DNA from: Lachnospiraceae bacterium
GTDB taxonomy: Bacteria > Bacillota > Clostridia > Lachnospirales > Lachnospiraceae
Assembly: GCA_022510615.1 (NCBI GenBank)
Contig: JAFLTC010000008.1
Span: forward strand, 1-64,000
Direction of reading: 5' to 3'
DNA: 64,000 bases
Shown here piece after piece: positions 43,683 to 53,601 of the stretch (positions are counted from its first letter, which is position 1; each line of letters begins with the position of its first letter). Both the position numbers and the translations under genes were made by a program. The notes under the pieces are model-generated. The model saw only the letters and a program-made list of their open reading frames with translations. It was not told the origin of the DNA and made no database searches.

Positions 43683-46124
43683 TTGATAAAAAAAATAGAA
43701 GATTTTACAAAGAAACAGCCAGTCGTTCTATATGCGACTGCCTTTCTTTTTCCTATTCTGATTATGCTGTGCATTCTGTACACCGGCGACTTTTATCCTT
43801 TTGGGGAAAAATCCCTGTTTATTATGGATATGAAAGGGCAATATGTAGAATTTTTCGCTTCGCTGCGGGACACCATTTGTGGCGACAATTCTCTGTTTTT
43901 TTCCTGGGCAAGATCCATGGGGGGGAACTATCTCGGGGTATTTGCCTATTATATAGCAAGCCCTCTTTCTTTTCTGACTATTTTCTTCCCAATAGAGAAA
44001 ATGCCTCTGGCGATAGAATTTCTGACTCTTTTAAAATTTGGCCTCTGCGGTCTTAGTTTTTCCGTGTACGCCAGATATATAACAAAAAAGCAGGGAAGGG
44101 AAATGGGGCTGCTGCTTTTAGTCCCGACAATCTGTTATGTGCTTATGTCCTATAATATGGTCTATTCCCTCTGCCTTATGTGGCTGGACGGAGTTATCCT
44201 TCTGCCTGCTGTGCTGCTTGGAGTAGAAAAGATTTTAGATGGAAAAAAGGGACTGCATTATATGCTGATGCTTACCCTCCTCTTTATCAGCAATTATTAT
44301 ACCGGATATATGATTGGAATTTTTACTGCTTTGTATATCCTGTACCGTATCTTAAGCAGCGTCACGAAAAAGGACTGGAAAACTTATATCCCGAAACTCC
44401 TCCGCCTTGCTCTGACAACGTTTCTCTCCACTTTACTATCGGCTCCTTTACTACTTGGGGTCCTAAAGGATCTGATGCAGGGAAAACTTGCTTCCGACAA
44501 CGTAAACTATCAGCCGGACACTGTAACGAACTTTAATTTTTTCGATTTGTTCGGAAAATATACGAACGGAAATTATGACAGTCTGACAAATGCGGGACTG
44601 CCGGCCATTTATTGCGGCTATGTTATCCTGTTTTTAGCAATTTTGTTTCTTCTATTCCGAACCGTTAAAATACGGGAGAAAATAGGAACTATTGCGATAC
44701 TCGGTATTTTGGCACTTAGCTTTTATTACACCAAATGGGATATGGCATGGCACGGCTTCCAGTATCCAAACTGGTTTCCTTATCGGTATGCCTTTCTCTT
44801 TAGCTTTCTTTTGCTTTATATGGCAATTCAGTCCATGTGCCGTCTGGCGCACTGGGAGGGAAACAATGCCAGTCTGAAAAAGCTAATGGCTTCCCCGACT
44901 GCCCGGATTATTTTTGCCATCGTTCTGATAATCGGAGTTTCCCTTGAAATGGGAGAAAACGGATCCAATCTTTTAGCCGGACTCGACGATGAATTTCATT
45001 ACGGCACCGTGGAAGAATACGAAACCTTTATTAAAAAAACGAATCCTCTGGTGAATGAAATTAAGAAAAAGGACAGCGGTTTTTACCGCATCAATCAGGG
45101 CTTTGAATATTCTAAAAATGATGCCATGCTGCTAGGCTATCATGGCATGACACACTATTCTTCCACTTTCAATGCTGCCATCAACAGCCTGACTCCAAAG
45201 CTTGGTATTTCCCAAGGGTATTTCTGGAATTCCGGCTATGGTTCCAACGCTATGTTAGACAGCTTATTTGCCGTAAAATATATACTGGCAGACCGGGCAG
45301 TGCCAACAGACTATACAAAGTTTTCGGGCACGGATATGGGAACAACTTCCTACCAAAATCCAATGGCGTTATCGATTGCCTACGGAGCAAAGCCATCCAG
45401 CCTGTCACCAGATTTATCGGACATCAGCCCTTTTGTCAACCAGAACCGATTTATGAATGCCATTGCAGGTACCGACACGGAGTATTTTACGGACTGCCCA
45501 TATTCGCTGGAGCAGATTTCTAATACTCAGTGGAACTATCATTTTACAGCTTCTTCCTCCAATCCGGTATATCTGTATATGAAAGCAGATAATGCCAACT
45601 GGGCGGATGTCTATGTAAATGATAACTGGATTGGCAATTATTTTTCCAATGAAACAAACGGAACCTTATATCTCGGTAATTTTACCACCGGTCAAAAGGT
45701 AACGATAACGGTTATCTCCTCCGAGCAGTCCACCTCTCTGTATTTTTCCGCTATTGCTGAGCTGCAAAAAGACAGATTACAAACTACACTGAACGCCCTT
45801 CGGAACAATGGTATGGAGATTGAAACTCATAAGGGCGGAGGGCTGTCCGGCAGTATCACACTGGCAGAAAATCACACTATCCTCACTTCTATCCCTTATG
45901 ATGAGGGATGGACCGTGCGGATTGACGGCGAACCGGCTGTGATGGAAAAATTTGCTGACACCTTTATAACGGTTCAATGCCCTGCAGGGAAACACAGGAT
46001 TACCTTTTCCTATATATCACCGGGAGTTATGACCGGACTGTGGATATGTCTGGCAGCACTTATTATTGCCCTGTTCTATTTTGTATTCTGGGATATCGGA
46101 AAAAAGAAATTTCTAAAAAAATAA
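43683..46124 (+). CDS. yfhO: YfhO family membrane glycosyltransferase
   Basis: An 813-residue GT-C-fold protein with about a dozen membrane segments in residues 1-430, plus one at the C-terminus, and a large extracytoplasmic region. Family features include YPFGEKSLFIMDMKGQYVEFFA near the N-terminus, GNYLGVFAYYIASPLSF, and the terminal beta domain TILTSIPYDEGWTVRIDGEPA. It would transfer the sugar delivered by the CsbB-like partner to the outer-face acceptor. The start is TTG, decided by AAGGAGG six bases upstream. Confidence 0.92.
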   Translation: MIKKIEDFTKKQPVVLYATAFLFPILIMLCILYTGDFYPFGEKSLFIMDMKGQYVEFFASLRDTICGDNSLFFSWARSMGGNYLGVFAYYIASPLSFLTIFFPIEKMPLAIEFLTLLKFGLCGLSFSVYARYITKKQGREMGLLLLVPTICYVLMSYNMVYSLCLMWLDGVILLPAVLLGVEKILDGKKGLHYMLMLTLLFISNYYTGYMIGIFTALYILYRILSSVTKKDWKTYIPKLLRLALTTFLSTLLSAPLLLGVLKDLMQGKLASDNVNYQPDTVTNFNFFDLFGKYTNGNYDSLTNAGLPAIYCGYVILFLAILFLLFRTVKIREKIGTIAILGILALSFYYTKWDMAWHGFQYPNWFPYRYAFLFSFLLLYMAIQSMCRLAHWEGNNASLKKLMASPTARIIFAIVLIIGVSLEMGENGSNLLAGLDDEFHYGTVEEYETFIKKTNPLVNEIKKKDSGFYRINQGFEYSKNDAMLLGYHGMTHYSSTFNAAINSLTPKLGISQGYFWNSGYGSNAMLDSLFAVKYILADRAVPTDYTKFSGTDMGTTSYQNPMALSIAYGAKPSSLSPDLSDISPFVNQNRFMNAIAGTDTEYFTDCPYSLEQISNTQWNYHFTASSSNPVYLYMKADNANWADVYVNDNWIGNYFSNETNGTLYLGNFTTGQKVTITVISSEQSTSLYFSAIAELQKDRLQTTLNALRNNGMEIETHKGGGLSGSITLAENHTILTSIPYDEGWTVRIDGEPAVMEKFADTFITVQCPAGKHRITFSYISPGVMTGLWICLAALIIALFYFVFWDIGKKKFLKK

Positions 46125-46139
46125 TTTTGTATAACGACT

Positions 46140-46172
46140 AACAGCTGGCAAAAGCGCCAGCTGTTTTTTATT
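46140..46172 (+). terminator. Intrinsic terminator of the csbB/yfhO pair
   Basis: AACAGCTGGC pairs with GCCAGCTGTT across a six-base loop, followed by TTTTATTTTTT on the plus strand. The T-run overlaps the stop codon of the convergent eno gene. Confidence 0.9.
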
Positions 46173-47475
46173 TTTTCAGGGAAACGCCCCTGCCAAATTC
46201 TGCACTGCTTCCCAATTGTTCCTCAATTCGCAGCAGCTGATTATATTTTGCCACACGATCTGTCCGGGAAGGCGCTCCGGTCTTAATCTGGCCGGCATTT
46301 AATCCCACCGCGATATCCGCAATGGTCGTATCCTCAGTCTCACCGGAACGATGACTGACAATAGCATTCCAACCGTTATTTTTTGTCATATGGATTGCTT
46401 CCAGCGTTTCGGAAACAGTTCCAATCTGATTTGGCTTAATCAGTACGGCATTGGAAACATCCATACTTATGCCTTTTCGAATCCGCCCTGTATTGGTAAC
46501 AAACAGGTCATCCCCCACCAACTGGACTCTCTGACCAAGACGGGCTGTCAATTTCTGCCACCCTTCCCAGTCTTCTTCGGCAAGACCATCCTCAATGGAA
46601 TAAATCGGATAGGTATCGCAGAGCTTCACCCAAAAGTCTATCATTTCATCTACTGTCTTGCACTCCCCCGACTTCCAAAATAAATAGTCGCCTTTTTTTC
46701 CTAATTTAACAGCTTCCTCATACATTTCCGTGGCTGCGCCGTCCATGGCGATTACAAAATCCTCTCCGGGGCGATGCCCGGCTTTCTCTATCGCCTGTAC
46801 AATATAGCGGAGAGCATCCTCATCACCGGAAAGTTGTGGGGCAAAACCGCCTTCATCACCTACGGAGGTGGCATAACCCTCCTCCTGAAGAATTTTTTTC
46901 AGTGTATGAAACACATTAGCACTCCATTCCAGTGCACTTTGAAATGTTTTTGCCCCGATAGGCATAATCATAAATTCCTGTATCGTGAGACTGCTGTCCG
47001 CATGTTTCCCGCCGTTTATAATGTTCATCATTGGAACCGGCAACGTCCGTCCGCCTGCTCCACCCAGATACTGATAGAGCGGCAGTCCCAGTTCCTTTGC
47101 CGCTGCCTTTGCCACTGCCATGGATGTACCAAGTATTGCATTTGCTCCCAGTCGTGCCTTATTTTTTGTCCCGTCCTCCCGAACCATTAGGGTGTCAATT
47201 TCCACCTGATTTAACGCATTTTTCCCCTCCAGTAAACCGCCCAAAACTTCATTTACATTTTCAACGGCTTTTTTTACTCCCTGTCCATTGTAGCGCATCA
47301 GCGAGCTATCCCTTAACTCCACTGCCTCAAAGGCTCCCGTTGACGCTCCGGATGGGACAGCCGCACGTCCTTTCGCTCCACCGCACAATGACACTTCTAC
47401 TTCCACCGTAGGATTCCCTCTGGAATCTAAAATTTCCCTTCCCCGTATCGTGTTTATTCGAAATTTATGCTCCAT
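46168..47475 (-). CDS. eno: Enolase
   Basis: Converts 2-phosphoglycerate to phosphoenolpyruvate in glycolysis and is often also part of the RNA degradosome. The 435 residues show [18 protein letters not shown] at the N-terminus, [15 protein letters not shown], the magnesium ligand region [11 protein letters not shown] and the signature [23 protein letters not shown]. The AGGAGG ribosome site is paired in a hairpin (47480-47521) eight bases before the ATG. Confidence 0.97.
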   Translation of the reverse strand: MEHKFRINTIRGREILDSRGNPTVEVEVSLCGGAKGRAAVPSGASTGAFEAVELRDSSLMRYNGQGVKKAVENVNEVLGGLLEGKNALNQVEIDTLMVREDGTKNKARLGANAILGTSMAVAKAAAKELGLPLYQYLGGAGGRTLPVPMMNIINGGKHADSSLTIQEFMIMPIGAKTFQSALEWSANVFHTLKKILQEEGYATSVGDEGGFAPQLSGDEDALRYIVQAIEKAGHRPGEDFVIAMDGAATEMYEEAVKLGKKGDYLFWKSGECKTVDEMIDFWVKLCDTYPIYSIEDGLAEEDWEGWQKLTARLGQRVQLVGDDLFVTNTGRIRKGISMDVSNAVLIKPNQIGTVSETLEAIHMTKNNGWNAIVSHRSGETEDTTIADIAVGLNAGQIKTGAPSRTDRVAKYNQLLRIEEQLGSSAEFGRGVSLKK

Positions 47476-47479
47476 GCAA

Positions 47480-47521
47480 AAAGCCTCCTGTTTTTTATGT
47501 TAGTATGTAACAGAAGGCTTT
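47480..47521 (-). promoter_or_regulatory. Hairpin masking the eno ribosome-binding site
   Basis: On the minus strand AAAGCCTTCTGTT pairs with AACAGGAGGCTTT (13 bp, one G-U) around a 16-base loop. The right arm contains the AGGAGG of eno and is followed by TTTTT. It could act as terminator for the upstream gene, as an attenuator, or as a translational control element. Confidence 0.75.
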
Positions 47522-47549
47522 GTTTTATTCGTTTGTTTTAATTTTAAGC

Positions 47550-48230
47550 TTACTGCGGCTTCAGTCCTTTTTTATCAGTAAACTTATATTTCTTAAATTT
47601 TTTTAATGAAATCGATGGGGATACATATTTTTTATACAGAGAATTGTATCGTTTTTTCGCTTTCTTATCCGTTATCTTCTTTGTAGTCCAGTTATCACCG
47701 GTACTGAAGCAATACCGATTTGGCATGCGGTCAAAATACTGTATTTGCCCTAATTCCACTTTTCCTTTCTTTTTCTGAATGCGATAAATCTGATACTCAT
47801 CTATTCCACTGCCGCCTGCCCCATGCCAATGTCCGTGTTCCACCAGGACTCTTCTCTTTTTATTTATAGCTGTGGCAGCGACATAACCGACTCCTTTTAT
47901 CTTACCCTTTTGATAAGTCAGTACGGCAGACAGGCCATTCATTTTCTCATTGTAGAGAAACAATTCAGGAATTCCGTTCCCGTCCACGTCACATACAAAA
48001 TAGCGTTTGAATTTATAATCCTTACCAAAATACATTTTTACATACTCTAAGTCAATGTAATTTTCTACCTGCTTCCAATTCTTTAAGAAAGAATGATATG
48101 CTTTTTCCCAGCCTTTCCCCGCCGCCTGGGAATCTGCTCCCGGTATCATGACAGTAACTATCATCAGAACAAGAAGACAGAGGGCTACAATACGATTTCT
48201 TCTTTTCGTTACGTTTAAACTCTTTTTCAT
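47550..48230 (-). CDS. Secreted protein of unknown function
   Basis: A 226-residue exported protein: basic start MKKSLNVTKRRNR, hydrophobic core IVALCLLVLMIVTVMI and a cleavage region near DSQAAG. The mature part contains DVDGNGIPELFLYNE, a calcium-binding-like DxDxNG loop frequent in secreted proteins, and a lysine-rich C-terminus. The TTG used by the ORF track is too close to GGAG, so ATG at 48230 is preferred. It lies between dnaJ and eno, but the hairpin before eno may separate the two transcripts. Confidence 0.75.
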   Translation of the reverse strand: MKKSLNVTKRRNRIVALCLLVLMIVTVMIPGADSQAAGKGWEKAYHSFLKNWKQVENYIDLEYVKMYFGKDYKFKRYFVCDVDGNGIPELFLYNEKMNGLSAVLTYQKGKIKGVGYVAATAINKKRRVLVEHGHWHGAGGSGIDEYQIYRIQKKKGKVELGQIQYFDRMPNRYCFSTGDNWTTKKITDKKAKKRYNSLYKKYVSPSISLKKFKKYKFTDKKGLKPQ

Positions 48231-48296
48231 TCCATTCAATCTCCTTTACATTGTAAACCTTATTGTAAAGGAAAAGGTTTAATTTGTCAATCAGAA

Positions 48297-49412
48297 TTAA
48301 TGTTTTTTCTTTTTCTCTTTTTTCTCCAGTGTCTCCTCAAACTGCTCCAGCAGCTTTTTCTGCTCTCTTGTGAGACTGGTCGGCACATCCACAATCAAAT
48401 CCACATAATGGTTTCCCCGCATTTTTTTGTTTCTTAAAGACGGGACACCCTTTCCACGCAGACGCACTCTTGTACCGGTCTGGGTTCCTGCTTTCACATT
48501 GTATGCCACATCTCCGTCTATCGTATGAATGACAACATCTCCGCCTAATACTGCTCTCGGATAGGAAATCCGTACGCTGGAATAAACATCATAATCATGT
48601 CTCTGAAATTCCGGATGCCGTTCTACATATACTTCAACAAGCAAGTCGCCACGAGCACCGCCATTCTTTCCCGGCTCACCCTTTCCTCTCAGCCGGACAC
48701 TCTGTCCATGGTCAATACCAGCCGGTATCGTCGCCTGTAATTTTTCTTTCTTCGTAATATAACCGTTTCCACGACAGTCTGGGCATTTCTCTCTGATAAT
48801 GGTTCCCTTGCCGCCACAGGCTGGACAGGTTGTAACGTTTTGCACCATACCAAACAAGGACTGCTGGGTACGAACGACCTGGCCCTTACCACCACACTGT
48901 CCACATGTGATTGGACTGGTACCCGGTTTAGCACCATTTCCGCCACAGGTCTTACACTCTACCTTAGACGGAATCTCAATTTCCTTTTCCGTACCAAAGC
49001 AGGCTTCCTCAAAAGTAATCTTTACCTGAGTGCGAAGATTGGCTCCTCTCTGTGGAGCGTTCGGGTCAGTTCTTCGTCTTCCACCAAAACCTCCGCCGAA
49101 TAAATCGCCAAAAATATCACCAAAGCTGCCAAAGATATCATCCATGTCCATGCCGGAAAAACCACCGGCACCACCGGCTCCCCCCTCAAATGCCGCATGT
49201 CCAAACTGGTCATACTGGCGGCGTTTGTCCGGGTCACTGAGTACCGCATATGCCTCGGAGGCCTCCTTGAATTTTGCCTCTGCCTCCTTATCTCCCGGAT
49301 TGGTATCCGGATGATATTTTTTGGCAAGGACACGGTATGCTTTTTTTAATGCGGCGTCATCTGCATTTTTGTCTACGCCTAATACCTCATAATAATCTCT
49401 CTTGTCAGCCAT
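48297..49412 (-). CDS. dnaJ: Chaperone DnaJ
   Basis: Co-chaperone that delivers substrates to DnaK and stimulates its ATPase. The J domain at the N-terminus has [11 protein letters not shown] with HPD, then the G/F-rich region ([11 protein letters not shown]), four zinc-binding CxxCxGxG repeats ([32 protein letters not shown]), and the C-terminal substrate domain. ATG at 49412 with GAGG five bases upstream is preferred over the ORF-track start. A 263 bp GC-rich spacer separates it from dnaK. Confidence 0.97.
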   Translation of the reverse strand: MADKRDYYEVLGVDKNADDAALKKAYRVLAKKYHPDTNPGDKEAEAKFKEASEAYAVLSDPDKRRQYDQFGHAAFEGGAGGAGGFSGMDMDDIFGSFGDIFGDLFGGGFGGRRRTDPNAPQRGANLRTQVKITFEEACFGTEKEIEIPSKVECKTCGGNGAKPGTSPITCGQCGGKGQVVRTQQSLFGMVQNVTTCPACGGKGTIIREKCPDCRGNGYITKKEKLQATIPAGIDHGQSVRLRGKGEPGKNGGARGDLLVEVYVERHPEFQRHDYDVYSSVRISYPRAVLGGDVVIHTIDGDVAYNVKAGTQTGTRVRLRGKGVPSLRNKKMRGNHYVDLIVDVPTSLTREQKKLLEQFEETLEKKEKKKKH

Positions 49413-49436
49413 AATTTCCTCCATCTATGCACATAT

Positions 49437-49601
49437 GCCATGCCGACCTCGCACGGAAGTGCGGGGTCGCGGCTATCGCTTTCCCCACCTCCGAAAAGCC
49501 TCGCCATGCCGCTTCCGCCATGCCACTTCCGCCATGCCACTTCCGCCATGCCACTTCCGCCATGCCGACCTCGCGCTACCGCGCTCGGTCGCGGCTATCG
49601 C
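49437..49601 (-). repeat. GC-rich structured repeat array between dnaK and dnaJ
   Basis: Two 43 bp units, 49437-49479 and 49559-49601, each begin (minus strand) GCGATAGCCGCGACC and end GGTCGGCATGGC. Their inner stems differ but remain paired: GCGC-GGTA-GCGC in one and GCAC-TTCC-GTGC in the other. Between them are four 14 bp tandem units, GGAAGTGGCATGGC with one variant. Composition is far more GC-rich than flanking genes. Confidence 0.85.
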
Positions 49602-49613
49602 CGTATGCCGGAC

Positions 49614-49660
49614 AGCCCCCATATCTTTCCGTGAGCAAGCTCCCGGCAGATATGAGGGCT
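49614..49660 (-). promoter_or_regulatory. Strong hairpin just after dnaK
   Basis: On the minus strand AGCCCTCATATCT pairs with AGATATGGGGGCT (one wobble), with an inner CCG-GAGC/GCTC-CGG stem. No T-run follows, so it may be a processing or stabilising hairpin between dnaK and dnaJ rather than a terminator. Confidence 0.7.
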
Positions 49661-49675
49661 TCCGTCGCATGGCTC

Positions 49676-51610
<1,935 letters not shown>

Positions 51611-51638
51611 CTAAAATATTGATACATAGCGGCATTCA

Positions 51639-52262
51639 TTAATTTAATACTTTAACCATACTATGTCTGACTACACTTTCTTTATACAAATATCCTTTTT
51701 GAAATTCTTCAATCACTTTGTTTGTCTCTTCGGAATCATCCTCATCATGCATTACCGCATTGTGAAGGTTCGGGTCAAATTCCTGCCCCACCGCCTCTAT
51801 CGGGGTAACACCCATTTCCTCCAGAGCAGATATCATCTGTTTATAAACTGCCTCAATCCCTTTGGCAAAAGGAGTTTCTTTCTCTTCCTCGGAAAGCCCA
51901 TCAAAACCTCTCTCCAGATTGTCAACCACCGGAAGAATTTTCTCAATGACCGATTTGGCACCGACTTCAAACATGGCACTCTTTTCTTTTTCTGAGCGGT
52001 TGCGGAAGTTTTCAAATTCTGCCAGATTCCGCATCAGGCGGTCATTCAGTTCTTCTATTTTTTCATCTTTTTTATCTTTCTTTGGCTTTTTTTTCGTTCC
52101 CTTCTTTTTTTCCTTTTCCGCTTCTTCTGCGTTTTCTTCAGAGGTTTCATTGCTGTCAGATACCGTTTCCTCTACAGCCTGCTCTGGATTTTCTTCTGTC
52201 TCTGCCGTTACCTCTTCCTTCTTTTCTTCCTCCAGCTCTTTCCTACTTTTCACTTCTTCCAC
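51639..52262 (-). CDS. grpE: Nucleotide exchange factor GrpE
   Basis: Releases ADP from DnaK. A long acidic, low-complexity N-terminus (KEEVTAETEENPEQAVEETVSD) is followed by the coiled-coil and head domain with RLMRNLAEFENFRNRSEKEK, LPVVDNLERGFDG and AVGQEFDPNLHNAVMH. The start is not an ATG: GTG at 52262 or 52274 are the candidates, and AAAGG spacing favours 52262. It sits 32 bp after hrcA. Confidence 0.93.
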   Translation of the reverse strand: MEEVKSRKELEEEKKEEVTAETEENPEQAVEETVSDSNETSEENAEEAEKEKKKGTKKKPKKDKKDEKIEELNDRLMRNLAEFENFRNRSEKEKSAMFEVGAKSVIEKILPVVDNLERGFDGLSEEEKETPFAKGIEAVYKQMISALEEMGVTPIEAVGQEFDPNLHNAVMHDEDDSEETNKVIEEFQKGYLYKESVVRHSMVKVLN

Positions 52263-52294
52263 GATACATTCCACCTTTCTGCGTTAAGTCTGTT

Positions 52295-53329
52295 CTACGT
52301 CTTTTTCTTAAATATATCATCTAACTGCTGCATGCAGTTTTCCAATGTTCCAACTACCTTTTCATAATCCATTCGTTTCGGTCCTACAATACCGATTTTA
52401 CCATAGACACCTTCTTTTATCTGGTACGTTGCTGTCACAACAGAACAATCTTTCATGGACTCTACCGGAGATTCCTCTCCGATATAAACCTGAATGCCAT
52501 GCTCCTGATTTTCCTCCGGTGCCTTATCATTTGCCCAGGCAGCTAACATCTGCTTTTCCTCAAAGGTGGATAAAAGCTGTGTCATTTTCTCTTTGTCGGA
52601 TAACTCCGGATATTTTAATATATTCGTTGCCCCTGATGTATAAATCTCTGAGTTATCTTCTTCTGCCATTACCTCGGCGATACAATCTAAAATACTGGAA
52701 GCAAGCTCACCGTATTCTCCGGCCTTTTCCTTAATCTGCTGCATAATCGCCATATTAATCTCAGTAAAATCAAGTCCATTCAGCGCCGTATTCAGAATGA
52801 AATTCAACTGCGCCAGAGCGCCCTCATCCAAATCATCCAAAAGATCAATAAATTTATTGCTCACATGATTGTTATCCAGAACAATTAACACCAGAATCTG
52901 ACGATCCGCAAGCTGATTGAGCTGAATAAATTTAATTTTTTTATGCTCGTATTTTGGCTTTGTTACCATGGAAGTGTAGTTTGTATTCTGGGCTAAAAGT
53001 TTCGCCACCTGCTGTAAAAGCAAATCAATCTTATCTGCTTTTTCCACTAACAGGCCCTGCATTTCCTCCACCTGTGCGTCTTTTCTCTCCAACATCGTAT
53101 CCACATACAGTCGATATGCCTTATCCGATGGAATTCTGCCTGCTGACGTGTGAGGCTGTAAAATATATCCCATTTCCTCTAAATCTGACATTTCATTCCG
53201 TATCGTAGCGGAACTCAAGTTCAAATCTGTATACTTGGAAACGGTACGGGAACCAACCGGTTCTCCGGTTTCCATATAATTCCGGATAATCGCCTCCAGA
53301 ATTTTCTGCTTTCTCTCATTCAGTTCCAC
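52295..53329 (-). CDS. hrcA: Heat-inducible transcription repressor HrcA
   Basis: Represses the heat-shock operon by binding CIRCE. The N-terminal winged helix (LNERKQKILEAIIRNYMETGEPVGSRTVSKY, SSATIRNEMSDLEEMGYILQPHTSAGRIPSD) and the later GAF-like region (EESPVESMKDCSVVTATY ... GPKRMDYEKVVGTLE) are intact. The start is GTG at 53329 with AAAGGA nine bases upstream; the ORF-track start runs into the CIRCE element. First gene of the operon. Confidence 0.95.
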   Translation of the reverse strand: MELNERKQKILEAIIRNYMETGEPVGSRTVSKYTDLNLSSATIRNEMSDLEEMGYILQPHTSAGRIPSDKAYRLYVDTMLERKDAQVEEMQGLLVEKADKIDLLLQQVAKLLAQNTNYTSMVTKPKYEHKKIKFIQLNQLADRQILVLIVLDNNHVSNKFIDLLDDLDEGALAQLNFILNTALNGLDFTEINMAIMQQIKEKAGEYGELASSILDCIAEVMAEEDNSEIYTSGATNILKYPELSDKEKMTQLLSTFEEKQMLAAWANDKAPEENQEHGIQVYIGEESPVESMKDCSVVTATYQIKEGVYGKIGIVGPKRMDYEKVVGTLENCMQQLDDIFKKKT

Positions 53330-53346
53330 AGCATCACTTCCTTTTG

Positions 53347-53373
53347 TTAGCACTCATTAACAGGGAGTGCTAA
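53347..53373 (-). promoter_or_regulatory. CIRCE operator
   Basis: TTAGCACTC-N9-GAGTGCTAA, a perfect match to the HrcA-binding consensus, placed downstream of the -10 box in the leader of hrcA. Confidence 0.98.
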
Positions 53374-53388
53374 TCATTGACTAAAATA

Positions 53389-53417
53389 AAGATACCACCT
53401 TAAGGTAGTATTGTCAA
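53389..53417 (-). promoter_or_regulatory. Sigma-A promoter of the hrcA-grpE-dnaK-dnaJ operon
   Basis: On the minus strand TTGACA (53412-53417), a 17 bp spacer and TATCTT (53389-53394). The spacer contains the perfect palindrome ACCTTAAGGT. Confidence 0.85.
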
Positions 53418-53448
53418 TAGGTAAAATTACATTTTTTCCAAAAAAAAA

Positions 53449-53554
53449 GGGGCGACTGAAAACCGCGCCCCTCTGAAAAACGCATAGCGTTTTTCGCTCC
53501 GCAAGAAAAAAACTTCCCCATCAAAATAAAAGGGGCGACTGAAAACCGCGCCCC
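53449..53554 (-). terminator. Tandem terminator-linked structured repeat, copies 2 and 3
   Basis: Two GGGGCG/CGCCCC hairpins (53449-53471 and 53532-53554), each followed by a T-rich stretch on the minus strand (nine T after the second passed), flank an AAAAACGC-ATA-GCGTTTTT hairpin and a GATGGGGAAG segment. They lie downstream of the GH8 gene and upstream of the hrcA promoter, so they would end the GH8 transcript. The block order matches copy 1 at 41896. Confidence 0.85.
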
Positions 53555-53601
53555 TCTGTGTATATTCTGTTCCTAAAGGATTCTTTCTATATTATAACAT
53601 A

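Noticed and set aside
49503-49558. Possible CRISPR array in the 14 bp repeats
   Set aside because: The units are directly adjacent with no spacers, and no cas gene is in the window.
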